From NCBI GenBank assembly GCA_030267565.1, contig BRXU01000021.1, positions 2,450,501 to 2,514,500 on the forward strand: a stretch of DNA of 64,000 nucleotides, in the 5' to 3' direction. This DNA comes from Pleodorina starrii. Its lineage: Eukaryota > Chlorophyta > Chlorophyceae > Chlamydomonadales > Volvocaceae. Position numbers and translations under genes: made by a program. The notes under the pieces were generated by a model. The model saw nothing but the letters and a program-made list of their open reading frames with translations, had not been told where the DNA came from and did not search any database. Below, one piece after another: positions 22,751-35,563 of this stretch (positions are counted from its first letter, which is position 1; each line of letters starts with the position of its first letter).

Positions 22751-24522
22751 TTTGCAAACACTCAATCAGTTAGGACCTACGTATTGAAGCTAGATGAAAG
22801 AAGCACCATGTGGAAAATTGTCTTAACAAGTTCAAAAGCCGATGGATCCCGCTCGTACTTTGAAGCAAGGAAATGCTCCGACTTGCGACGTCAGCCCCTT
22901 GTATTTATAGTATTTTGGTATTCGTGGTCGTTGCTGAAATACAGCCAGGTAAACCTACCCTAGATGGCCTCCCGTCCTGCTTTTCAGCTTTTGCATGACC
23001 TAGCTACAGTTGCTGTAGCTCGCCGGTACTTACCAACACTGGTGAAGTTCATCCGATGTCTTCTTAATCACGTCACAGGCGTAATGCTGTAGTCCTGGGG
23101 AAAGTAAGGACTTTAACAGACCTTCACCTGGGGCAGTGGGCCATGCCACGTGGAGGCCACGTCGTGCCGGTGGTTTAACACTAGCAAGGCTTCAACGACC
23201 TAGGCGCGACGGCCAAGGTTGCAGTCCAGCCGCACCAAAACATCGAAACGCGGAATATCCGTTAACGGTACGGAAACCACTCAGGAGCGGAACAGTGGGC
23301 GACGCGACGCCCAAGCCCAATGACCCGCTCCTGAGGCGGCGCCTCATCTGCACCTTACGGACGTGCATGGCGCACAAGGCGAACAAGGCAATCGACACTG
23401 GGGCCTCCAATGCCGCGGCAGCAGCAGCAGCGGCAGAAGCAGCGCCCTCCTCCTCCTTCACACGACCGCAGCAAACGACCTGGAGCGCCGCCGCTAGCTC
23501 AGGACCGCGACCCACATCGCCATGCCCGGATAACCTCCTCGCGGCCCGCTGCCGCTCCTGCTTGACCATCTCCGAGACGGCCGACGAGCGGCCGCCGAAC
23601 ATCCTTTGTTGGAGCCCCGCGGAGGTTCCCCAGCCCCCGCATCCGATCCACCCCGGAGGAGCATGCGCCGTCTCCACAACTGATCAGTCCTCGACCGGCT
23701 CCCCCACACAACGCACACGAAAGATGCGTGCTGTGCCGTGCCGTGCAAACCCACGGCGGCACAGAAAGCAGAACCGCACCTTTGCAAACCAAATCAAGTA
23801 AAGGGAAGGGCCGGCCGGAACCCGACAGGAGCTCCCCCCCTGCCGTGCCGTCAGCCCGGCCGGCGGAAGCGCGCCACCAGCGCTTACCGTACGAGCACAC
23901 ACACGCACAACTCAGCTAGCGTACATCGGCTGGTGGCAATCCCTAGCTGCGGCTCCCTCTTAACGTACTGTCAGGCAACAACGGGCGTTGCATCAGACGG
24001 CCAACCGGCCTGCCGGCCTGTGCCTGCAGGACTTGTCTGTCCCACACTCCCCCCACCACCACCACGCCGCACTCCGCCCGCTGCAAACAAAGCAGCGCCA
24101 ACCAACCAACCAGAGAACCCCCGGAGGCGCGGCACCTCCGGGCCCAGCAGCACCGTTGCTGCGTCAAAAGTCCCGGCGAAGCCTCAAAGCCACCGACAAC
24201 AATGACGAAGAAGAAGACGAACGCCTCGCGGCGCAGCGGCACTGCGTCATAACGCTTCGTAACGTGCTTCATAGTCCTGGGAGGGCGGTGGGGAAGAAGC
24301 GAGGACCCTGCAGCTGCAGGTCTGGTGCGGTTCCTCGCTCAGCTGCTATGCGCCCCCGCCCCGCCCCGCCCCCCGAGGGAGTCCAGGCAGGAGTCGTGGC
24401 GGCCCGCTTCATACAGCAGGTAGTTTATTGCGCCGGCCGGCCGCAGCAACAGCGATCCGTGGCCCAACGGCAAACCACACGGTTCGGCCATTCGGCCATT
24501 CACTCCCCACTCATTCACCCCA
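22751..24522. other. Intergenic, no gene supported
   Basis: Upstream region of the membrane-protein gene and 3' flank of the SNF2 gene, both on the minus strand. Frames at about 23190-23900 are open on both strands with Ala-rich runs; I could not choose a coding strand or find splice signals that recreate a known protein. Confidence 0.4.
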
Positions 24523-26772
24523 TTAATCGATGACAATGGGGTCGTCGTCGTTCTGCGGGCCAACCGCCCGGTCCCGCCGCCGCCGCTGCCGCTTGCTGCT
24601 GCTGCTGATGTTGCTGCGCGTGTCTCCCTGCCCCGCCTCCTCCTCCCCGTCCGAGCGCGACAGATCCACGCACACGCTGGCAGCCCCCCGCCTCGCCGAA
24701 CTGCCGCTCCCAAAACCCCTGCTGCCGCCCCCGGCGCCGCTGTCGAGGAATCCCCGGCTCTGCCCTGCCCCGGACCTGTAACCCACCCCCTGCTGGTGTG
24801 CCCCCGCCGCCGCCTCCCCCGCCCCCCGCCCGGCCGTCACTGCCTCCCCTCCTTCGCCCGCTGCCGCCAGGTGAGCAGCGCAGGCCTCCTCCGGCCGCGG
24901 CGGCGGCGGCGGCAGCCGCCGCTTCGTCCGCTTCGTCCAGCCGCCGCCCTCCCCCGCCCCTGCCGCCGGGTCGCGGTTGCTGGCGCTGCGTTGACTGCCG
25001 CCCGCCCCCACCTCCGCCTCAGCTCCCGCCTCCTCCTCCTCCCCCGCGGCCGCCTGCTCGCGCTTCGCAGTGAGATCCAGCTCCAGGTACGGCACCCGCC
25101 CGCCGGCGCTGCCGCCACCGGCGCCTGCGCCGCCGCCGCTGGGCAGGTGCTGCAGCTGCAGACTGCCGGTCTGGCTGCCGAACTCGCCGCCACCCGCCGC
25201 CTCCTGGCTGCCGAACTCGCCGCCGCCGTCGCCAGCACCACCGCCAGGCAGCGCCGGTCCCCAACCGAACCGCTCCGACAAACCGGCGCCGCCGCCGCCG
25301 CCACCGCCGCTGCTTGCGGCGCCGGTGCCGGCGGCGACGCCGGCCTGGGTCTGGGTCTGAGGTTGGCGTTGGGAGTGGTGGTGTGCTGCTGCGTTGAAGG
25401 CCGCCTGCAGATTGGCCACCGGCGCCGGCCCCCGATAGTGCTTCGCCTCCCCCTCCCTCTCCCTTCCCCCCTCCCTCTCCTCGTCATCGTCATCGACGAG
25501 AACGGCCTCCCAAACCGGCCGGCGCGCCGCACTGCCGCCCCCCGCCCCCGCCCCCGCCCCAGCAGCGGCCGGCTGGCCCCACGCATAGGGCTGATGGCTC
25601 GAGGTGAGGGCCCCACCGCCGCCCATGCCGTGCGAGCCGCCGCCGCTGGTGCCGCCGCCGCCGCTGCCGCCGCCGCCGCTGCCCCAGGCGGCACTGGCCC
25701 GTGGAGGCGGGGAGGATCCGGCGCCTCCGGCGCCGGCCTGGGGTTGAGGGTGTGAGTGCGGGTGGAGTTGGCTGCTGCCTGGGGAGTAGGGGGGGCTGGG
25801 AGGATGGCCGGCAGCGGGGGCCGCAGCGGCGGCGCTGCCGGCAGGCACCCAGGCCGCAGGAGGCTGCTGCTGATGCTGCTGAGGGTGCTGGTGGATTTGG
25901 TTCTGGTTCTGGTTCTGGTTCTGGATCTGGTTCTGGCTGTCGTTGGCCGCACCCACCGCCGCCTCTCCGTCCAGTGCGGCCCCCATCACAAACTTTTTGT
26001 TCTCCAACATGAGCCAGATGCGCTCGTCCAGCGTGCCTGGGGGGGGGGGTACGTTACCCACGGGGGGGGCATAGAGTGATATGCTCCTTTATATAACAAT
26101 GAGACACTGCACGGGGGGGAGGAGAGGGTGTGTGTGAGAGGAGAACGGGGAGAGAGGGGCGGTCTGGGAACGGGACAGCTGGTTTGCAGCGGGTTGGGGC
26201 GGTCCAGCCAAGCAGTGTGCTACCGGTATCGTACAAGCGCTTGCTGGAGCAGGTCTTCGCCTGCCGGCAGTCGCCATCCCCACCCCCACCCCTTTCAACT
26301 GAATCGCTTCTCTCTTCCCCACCCACCCACCCACCTCCCCACTTACACACACACATATCCGCTGCCCCGAACCCCCCCCCCCCCCCGACCCCCCGCACCT
26401 CGGCCCATGAGGTAGTACACGTGCACGTGACTAGACTGCCCCACCCGGTGAGCCCGGTCCTCCGCCTGGGCCAGCAACGCGGGGGTAAGATCCAGCTCCA
26501 CGAATACGACAACCTGTGACGTACAGTACGGAACGGTGCAGTACAAAACGGTGCACAGCCGACCGTGCGCAGCGGAGGGTGGGGAGAAGGGGCAGGGGGA
26601 GGTTGGAGGAGCGGGAGCGAGCGGGAGAGAGACGGCGGAAAATCCGTTTGCTCCCGCCACCGCTGCCGCCGCCGCAGTGCGGAGTGGTGGCGGTGGTAGC
26701 AGCAGTGGCACGCACAACCCCTCTCATCCACCCGGGCCCCTTCCGCCCCGGACCGTTGTTCTCCCCCCCCCC

Positions 26773-26839
<67 letters not shown>

Positions 26840-29800
26840 ACGCACACGCACACGCACACGCACAGGCACAGGCACACGCACACGCACACGCACACGCACA
26901 CGCACACGCACACGCACACGCACACGCACACGCACCGACGCAGCGGTGAGTGTGAGTCCAGCTCCCGCCGCATGCAGCGCCAACAGAGCCACCCGGGGGA
27001 TGCGGCTGTGGCTGCGACCGCCGCTGCTGCTGGTGAGGGGCGGCGACTGGAACTCGCGCACCGCCGCGTCCCTCCGGGCGGCAGGAGTGGAGCCGTCGAT
27101 ACGGATGTAACCGATGCGGCGCTGCGTTGGGTGTGTGTGTGTGTGTGTGTGTGAGGGGGTCGGGTGGGTGGTGAGAGGGGTTTGGGGTGGCGGGAGAAGA
27201 GATGTGGGGCAGGAGGGGAGATGGGGGAGAGGGAGGGGGAGGTCAGGAAGGAGGAGGTGAGGCTTCAGGGGACGGCGGGGCAGTGCCCGGGGCAGCGGCA
27301 GCGGCAGCGGCAGCAGCCCTGCTTGTGATGTGCGGTGGCCTCTCCGCTCTCACTCCCCTCCACGGACTCTCCTCCGTATCCCTATCTTCGGTTACACCCC
27401 TCCCCCCTCCCCCGTCCAACCCACCCCATCCCCGCAGCTCTCCCGGTCTGAGTAAGGCAGCAGTCTGTATGTCCGCTAAGAACCGCACAGGTCCTGGGTC
27501 GCCTCCGTTCCACCGCTGTGGCCTCGTCTTTATCACCCCCCACCCACCCACCCAATCCCACCCCACCATCACCCACCCCCACCCCGGTATCTTCCTTTTT
27601 ACCCCCCTCCCCCCTCCCCCTCCCCCCCTCCCTCTCCCCCACCTGCTTCATGTGTTCCTCCAGCCTGTTGATCACCTCCTGGTGGTGGGCGAACACCAAC
27701 AACTTGGCGACCTCATCAGCAGCGGTACCAGAGGCACCAGCAGCACCTTCTTCAGCACCAGAAGCAGCAGCAGCCGACCCGTGGGTCGCTTCGCCCGCCC
27801 CCGCCGCCGCCCCCCCGCCGCCTGCCTCCACCACCTCGTCCTCCACGTGCAGTAGTCGGTCGATGAAGGCCGCTGCCTCCGAAACCTTGGAGGGGCCGGT
27901 GGCCCGGTAGGCGGCGCTCCAGGCCTGAGGGGGAGGGCGGCGCGGCGGGGTTGAGCGGGAGGTGGGGTGGGGGGGGTAGGGCGGGGTGGGAGGTGGGGGT
28001 GTAAAAAAGGAGAATTGAAGCGAGGTAGGAGCGGGGCAGGGGGTTGGGGTTAGGGGGGTAACGGCGCGCGGCAGCATGCACCCCCTCCCCAATCTCAACG
28101 GGCGGGCAGGCGGGCGGGCGGGGAATGGCGCACGGCAGCGCCGCAACGCCAAGCGACACGACACGAACCTTCCCGGGGTGGGTCGGGGTGGAATGGGGTG
28201 GCGTGGGGGAAGGGAGCAGGGCAGGGGAGTGCGGCATCACGGGGTGGACCCACCGTCTGATCACCCCGCCTGCCCCCCACATGGGTTCAGCCCTCCCCCC
28301 CGCCTGCTCCCCTCCCCCCTGCTCCCCCAGCCCCCGCTGCCCCCCAGCCCCCGCCCCCGCTGCCCCCCAGCCCCCGCCCCCGCTGCCCCCCAGCCCCCGC
28401 CCCCGCTGCCCCACCTGCTGTCTGGCCCTGTCCGCCTCCGCCGGCGTCAGGTCCCCCCGCTGCGCCGCCGCCTCCACCCGCTTGAGCTCCTGCAGCGCCT
28501 GACCCACGGGTCGGAGCTCCTCATCACTGGGCTGGAGAGTAACCTTGGACCTGTGAGTGTGAGTGTGTGTGTGCGGTGTAAGGAAGAGGGCCGGGACGGG
28601 GGGAGGGGCGGGGAGGGTTGGGGACAAGAAGAGGGGTGGGGAGAAGGGTGCAATGCACCGAGTGGTATTATGGTATTATTGGTACTGCTGACGTCATGTG
28701 TGTAACACCCACCCGATACACACCGGGTAGCGGCTCTGGCCCTCCCCGACATCTCCGACATTGAGACCCGTGTGAGGTCGAGAGACGACAGCCAAAGGAA
28801 GGAAACCCCATATTGCCATGTAGACCTCGAGCGCGAAAGTCCTTCCAGGAACATCCTTCATGTGCCGTACTGCACTGTACTGCACTGTAGCGCCCACTTT
28901 CCGAATACTCCCTAAACAAGGCGGTGAAGTCACCACCACGCACCCACGGCCGCACGCCCACACCCTGCCTCATGTCCTGCCCCGCACCCCCGCACGCACA
29001 CGCCCCTGCGGCCCCCGGCCTCCCCCATCCCCCACCTCCCCCACCTCCCCCGCCCCACCTGATCTTTGGCGGCAGGTCCCCCAGCACGTTGCGCTTGAGT
29101 CTCCGCACCATGACGCACTCCTCCAGCAGCAAGTGCAGCTCACCCATGCTGAGGGAGCCGCGGAACTCGGAACCGGGGAAGCCGCCGGGGCCGCCGCCGG
29201 AGGGGCTGGGGCGGCCGCCGCCGCGCTGCTGTTGCTGCTGCTGCTGCTGGTGTGTGGGGTAGACGATGGGGGCGAGGGTGGGGTTGAGGTTGCTGGTGAC
29301 AGGATTTGGGGGTACAGGAAGACGAAATCGCAGCGATTTGGGGTTTGGGGTCGCGGGATGCAGACAGATACCGGACAGCAGGTACAGCTGGAACATACGT
29401 GCGGGGGAGGAGGAGGAGGAGGTTGGGTTGGTTTCGGGCAGCAGGGGCAAAGGCGCAAGTACCGGGACGTGCCGCTCCCGCCCGCCCTCACGTCCCCATC
29501 CGCCCATGCAGCCCAACGCAAGCCCTCCCCCCCTCACCCCAACCCCACCACACATACACAGACATAGACACACACATGCCGCTGCCGCACCTTCGCCAGA
29601 TAGGCCAGTGGGTGCAGGCAGTAGCGCTCTCCGAATTCATTGAAGGAGCCCAACAGCCCGGGGCGGAGAAGATCGACCTTTGGGGTGCGTGAAGGGGGGG
29701 GGAGGGGGGTAAGGTAAGGCGCAGTTGAGGCGTGGTGGTGGTGGTTGTGGTGGTAGGGTTTGGGGGTGGGGTATTGGGGGTAGAAAGAGCGGTCCAAGCC

Positions 29801-32800
29801 AGCAAGCTGACGGGCTGGCGGTCAAAAGACATCGGGGTGGGGGTGGTGGTCGGTGTGTGTGTGTGTGTGCGTGTCTCCCTCCCTTTCTCCGGCCCCCCCA
29901 CCCTCCCAAGCCCTCCACACCACTTCTTCCCGCCCCCTTTCCGATATTGGCGGGGTAACTTAGGGCATGTCCTCTAAGTACTGCAGTACTGCAGTACTGG
30001 GGTCTGGATCGCCTCCGTCCCTCCGCTGCGGTATCTTCTTCATTACCCCACCCCCCCACCACCCCCACCATCCCCGCCCCGCCCCGCCCCACCTGAGGCG
30101 CCACCTCCGTCCCTCCGCTGCTGTATCATTTTCATTTACCCACCCCCCATCCCCCCCCCCCCCACCCCACCCCCCCCACCCCACCCCAACCCCACCCCCA
30201 CCCCACCCCGCCCCCCCCCCCCCACCTGCGGCCACATATCAAAGGGGCTGTTGTTAAGCGGTGTCCCGGTGGCCAACACCGCCCCAGCAGCCGCCCTCAG
30301 CAGCGGACCCACTCGCTCATAACGGGCGGTGGAGCGGGACTTGAGGGCGTGGCTCTCGTCACAGATAACCGAGTGGTACCTGCGGGGGGGTGGGGGGGGA
30401 GACGAGGGCGGGGGAGGCAGGGGACAGGGGTGCAGGGGGGTTGGGGGGCAGGGGGGTTGGGGGGGAGGTAAGGAAGCACGATACCGCAGCGAAGGGACGG
30501 AGACGGGAAGGGGGGTGGTAAGTAGAGCAGAACTGCCAGCGAAAGGGGGGGTTGGGGAGAGGGGGTGGGGAGTGTGGCAGTATGGCAAACAGGCAACAGG
30601 CTGACAAGCGGACAAACACCCCCCACCCGCCCCTACACACACAACCCCCACCCCTCCCCTCCCCGCACCCCAAACTCCCCACCTCCCACCCCGCCCCTTA
30701 CCTCGCCGCGTGTTCCTTGCTCATCTTGGCCGCCAGGTCGTAGCTCACCACCGCCACATGCGGCCGAGCAGCACCCCGGGAGTAGCCCCCCAGGAGGGAG
30801 ACCACACAGCCGGAACCGGAGCCGCCCCCGCCCCCGCCCCCGCCCCCGCCCCCGCCCCCGCCCCCGTTGCCTCCGTTGCCCCCCGGCCCCAGCCGTATGC
30901 CCGCCTCCCGGGCCAGTCGGTCCCAGTCGGAGGAGGCGGTGACGAGCCAGAGGTCTCGGTCGGCGGGGCGGAGGTGGGGAGGGAGCCATTCTTGGATGGC
31001 CTGGGGGAGGGGGGGGGGGTAAAAAGAAGGTACCGCAGCGGAGACGGAGACGGCGTTAGCGAACGGACCCGTAACCCACCCGGAGGGGGCGCTGGGGCTG
31101 GGGCGGGGGGGGGGGGTAAGGGTGGGATGCGTTGTTGGTACTGAGGTTGCAGAAACCAGCTCCTGAAGGGGGGCCTTCAACGCCCCAACCACCCTACACA
31201 CCCTCCCTCCCTCCCCTCCCCTCCCTCCCCTCCCCCCCCTCACCGAGGCCCAGGTGTATCTGAGGGATGTGGGGCACACCACCAGGAGGGGCCAATCCTC
31301 GGGGTAGCAGGACATCAGGGTCAGGGCCTGGGGGGGGGGCAAGATAAGAGGGGGGAAGAGCAGGGGGGAAGAGCAGGGGGGAAGAGGGGGGGGAAGGGGC
31401 AAGTGGGGGGTGGAGCAGAGTACGACAGTCCAACGAGGCAAAATAGTCGATGGCCCTGGGGACTGACGTCTCGGGGGGGGGGGGTGGTACACAACCAACA
31501 ACCAACAACGACGACGCTGGCGAAGCTCAAGTCATGGGAGGCGGGGGGAAGGGGAGGGGGGAGGGGGGGAGGGGTGTTTTGTCCCAGGCGCGGGCCCGGA
31601 TCCAGCCGTACCTGTGGTGCCCAGACCCCAACCCTTCCTTCCCTTCCAGACCCGCCCTCCTCCCTGCCCCCCCCCCTCCCTCCCCCCTAACCCCGTCCGC
31701 CCTCCCCCTCCCCCTCCCCCCCCCCACCTCCCGCTCACCTGCACCGTCTTGCCCAGCCCCATTTCGTCCGCCATCAGCACCCTCCCGCCGAACCTCACCC
31801 CCGCCACCACCCCCTCCTGCTGATACCTGAACAGCCGCCGCCACTGAGCAGGGTCCACTCGCTCGCGCACGAACTGGTGCGGGGAAGGGTAGGGTAGGGG
31901 GTGGGGGTGGGGGGTTAGGGTTTTAGGGTTTTGGGGTTTTAATGAGTAGGGGGTTCAAACAGGCAATAGGCTGACAGGCTGAAAACGACGAGGGGAAAAG
32001 CGCGTGGCGGAAACGAGTATTTAGAGGTGTGGGAAGGGGGGGGCAAGGGATGTCGGCCGGGAGCATGCGCGTCAGGTGAGGAGTAGGGTGAGGGGTAGGG
32101 GTAGGGGTCAGGGAGTGATACGGTACGCTCCTTTATATGACAATGAGACACTGCGGACGTTGTTGATCGAGCTGCTGGGGCTGCTGGGGTAGGGTACCTA
32201 ACGGCGGTCCGAGTGCCCTGCAGCCCCTCCAGCCTCCCTGCCTCCCATTCAACAACCTCAGCCGCTCCCTCCCCCTTTTGCGCCTGCGTAACCCCCACGG
32301 CCCCCACCCCACCACCCCAGGCGCGGTCCCCGGCCGACTGCCGACTGCCCCCTTCCAGGCACCGACACCCCGAGAATGGTGCCCCCCCCCTTCGGCCCCC
32401 CCCTTCGGCCCCCCGCTTCGGCCCCCCCCTTCGGCCCCCCCCTTCGGCCCCCCCCTTCGGCCCTCAGGTAATATCCCAGGTAACTGCGTTGCGTTCCCTC
32501 GCCCCGGGCCGTTTTAATTACCCCTTCGACCCCCCCCCCTTCGCCCCCCCCCTTCAACCCCCCCCCCGGTCCCACCCCCCCCTCACACCGACCTGTTGCG
32601 CTTCCTCCACGGAGAGGCGGGGGTTGTACGGCGAGGTACGGCGGACCAACACCTGGAGCACCTGCGGTATTCGTTTCCGTACAAGAGGTGGAGAGGTGGA
32701 GAAGAGCGCATCCGTGCCGGGGGAGTGGGTTCGTTGGGATGGAAACAGAGAGTATAATTGCCTGCCGTGCACATGGGAAAACACAGGAACGCCATATACA

Positions 32801-35529
32801 CACACACACTGGTGCCGCATCCGAGGACCCGCCTCGCCTCGCCCGCCCCCTCCCCCCCCCTTCGCATTGCACTCATAACTCCGTTCCCCCCCCCCCCAAC
32901 CTCCCAACTCACCCGCTGAGGAGCATCCTGAGGGGGAGGGGAGGGCAGGGGAGGGGAGGGGAGGGGAGGGCAGGGGAGGGGAGGGGAGGGGAGGGGAGGG
33001 GAGGGGAGGGGAGGGGAGGGCAGGGGAGGGGAGGGGAGGGGAGGGGAGGGGAGGGGAGGGGAGGGGAGGGGAGGGGAGGGGAGGAGAGGGGAGGAAAGGG
33101 GAGGAGAGGGGAGGAGAGGGGAGGGGAGGGGAGGAGAGGGGAGGAGAGGGGAGGGGAGGGGAGGGGAGGGGAGGGGAGGGGAGGGGAGGGGAGGGGAGGG
33201 GAGGGGAGGGGAGGGGAGGGGAGGGGAGGGGAGGGGAGGGGAGGGGAGGGGAGGGGAGGGGAGGGGAGGGGAGGGGAGGGGAGGGGAGGGGAGGGGAGGG
33301 GAGGGGAGGGGAGGGGAGGGGAGGGGAGGGGAGGGGAGGGGAGGGGAGGGGAGGGGAGGGGAGGGCAGGGGAGGGCAGGGGAGGGGAGGGGAGGAGAGGG
33401 GAGGAAAGGGGAGGAGAGGGGAGGAGAGGGGAGGGGAGGGGAGGAGAGGGGAGGAGAGGGGAGGGGAGGGGAGGGGAGGGGAGGGGAGGGGAGGGGAGGG
33501 GAGGGGAGGGCAGTTAATGAACGCATCGCCCCAGGACCCAGGGTCCAGGACCCAGGGCCCAGGGGGAGGGGAGCGAGGTTTCGGAGCAAACCCAACTATT
33601 GGGACCAGCGCCAGGTTGCCAGCCCGGGGGCATCAGGGCGTTTGCCACGAGGGCGGGGTTGGGGGTGGGGGTGGGGTTGGAGGTGGAGGTGGGTTATAGT
33701 GAAACAGTCCGGATCGGATGGGGCTGACCGGGAGGGGGGTTATTGTACGGATAGGCCGGAGCCCGAGAGCGGTAACAGAGAGGGCATAGGGGGTGGGTTG
33801 GACGAGCAAGGGTCGGTAGCCGCAGCCCCGAGCACCCTCCCCCCCTCACCCACACCCACACACACACAAACACACACGCACACTCACACTCACACTCACA
33901 CGCATACCGGTACTCACACGCACACGCACATCCGCACGTCCGCACATCCACACAACCTCACCCACCCACCCACCCACCCACCCACCTGCAGCACGAAGCC
34001 GTTTTCAGAGAGGGCATCCCGGACCTACATCCAGGGGGGGGTGAGGGCGAGGGTGAGGGTGAGGCAGGATGGAAGGGGGGGAGGAAGAGAGGAAGGGAGG
34101 GAGGGAGGGAGTAAGGGAAGTATTAAAGATGAAAGCGCAGTAAGGGCGAGGGTGGGAGGGGTCCCAGTCTCCGCCACCTCCCCCCCCCCCAGCACTCCAA
34201 CACCCACTTCTCCCGGAAGCACACCCTCAAATGAACACACACGCAAGCACACACACACACTCGCGCAAGCACGCACGCATGCAGGACTAGCTTTCCAGCG
34301 CCCCCGTCCACATCCCCCCTTCCCCCCGCTGCGGCCTCACTCTGAAAACTACCCATCTACCCATCAACCCATGCCCCCACTCCACCCAACCACCCCACCC
34401 AGCCACCCAGCCGGCCAGCCGCCCCCAACCCACCTCACCCAGCCACCCCACCCCAGCCACCCCACCCCACCCCTCACCCCACCCCACCCCCAGCCAGCCC
34501 CACCCCCCACCTCCATGTAGCTGTTCGCCCGCACCCTCCATGCCTTAATGGCGGCATCCCAACGCCGATCAGTGGATGCCCTGAGGTGCAGTGCAGTGCG
34601 GGGGGGTGGGAGGGGAGGGGAGGGAGGAGGGGGTCAGGGAGTGATACGGTAAGCTCCTTTATATGACAATGAGACACTGCGGACGTTGTTGATCGAGCTG
34701 CTGCAGCCGCTTAGGGGGGGGGGGCAGAATGAGGAGGGGTGTGTGAGTTACGCCAGCCCTGGCCCTGCTCTCTTCTCACCGCTTCTCCACCCCCACCCCA
34801 AAGCCGCGCCTCCTCTTCGCTCTCCCCCGCCTCCTCCTCCCCCCCCAAACCTCCCCCCCTCCCTCCCCCTCCCCCTCCCCCTCCCCCTCCCCCCTCCCCC
34901 AGCCCCACCCACCGAGGCAGATTGGTCATGACCTCCCTGAAGCCCGCATGGTAGGTGGGAGTGGACAGACCGATATCACCGGAACCGCCCGAACCCAAAA
35001 CCTGAGGCTCGGGGACCAGGGGGAGCAGGGGGACCAGGGGGCAGTCAGTCAGTCGATCGAAGCGGAGGAGGTCGAAGCGGAGGAGGTCGAGGCACAAAGC
35101 AAGGCGACGAGCAACCACGTTCCCGGGCGGGTGGTGGGAGCTGGGATGACAGGGGAACGCGAAGGGGTAGGTAGGTGGATGGATGGGTGGGTAACAAAGG
35201 TGACCGATCGGCGCGGCGGCGGCGGCGGCGGCAGGGTGGCTGTCCGGCGTCAGTCGGCTGTCAGAGGGTGCGTCAGTAGTCACACGAAGGAGAAAGGTTG
35301 TAAGGGCTGTACCGCAGCACATCACATCACATCACATCACATCACATCCGGCCACACACCTGCACGGACACCACCATACCGCCTCCCGGGCCCTGCGCCG
35401 CCCTCGCCACAGCGCCCGGCGCAACCGGGCTGACCGCGGGCTGAGGCGCCACCTGCCCCTGCTGCCCCTGCCCCTGCTGCCCCTGCTGCTGGTTCTGACC
35501 CCGCCATTGCCCCTGCTGCTGGCCATGTC

Positions 35530-35563
<34 letters not shown>

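Noticed and set aside
23136..23801. Frames of 160-220 codons on both strands
   Set aside because: Mutual shadows with Ala runs; no splice pattern or motif favours either strand.
32688..34520. 610-codon open frame on the + strand
   Set aside because: Produced by the stop-free GGGGA array (Gly/Arg/Glu repeats) inside an SNF2 intron; antisense to real exons.
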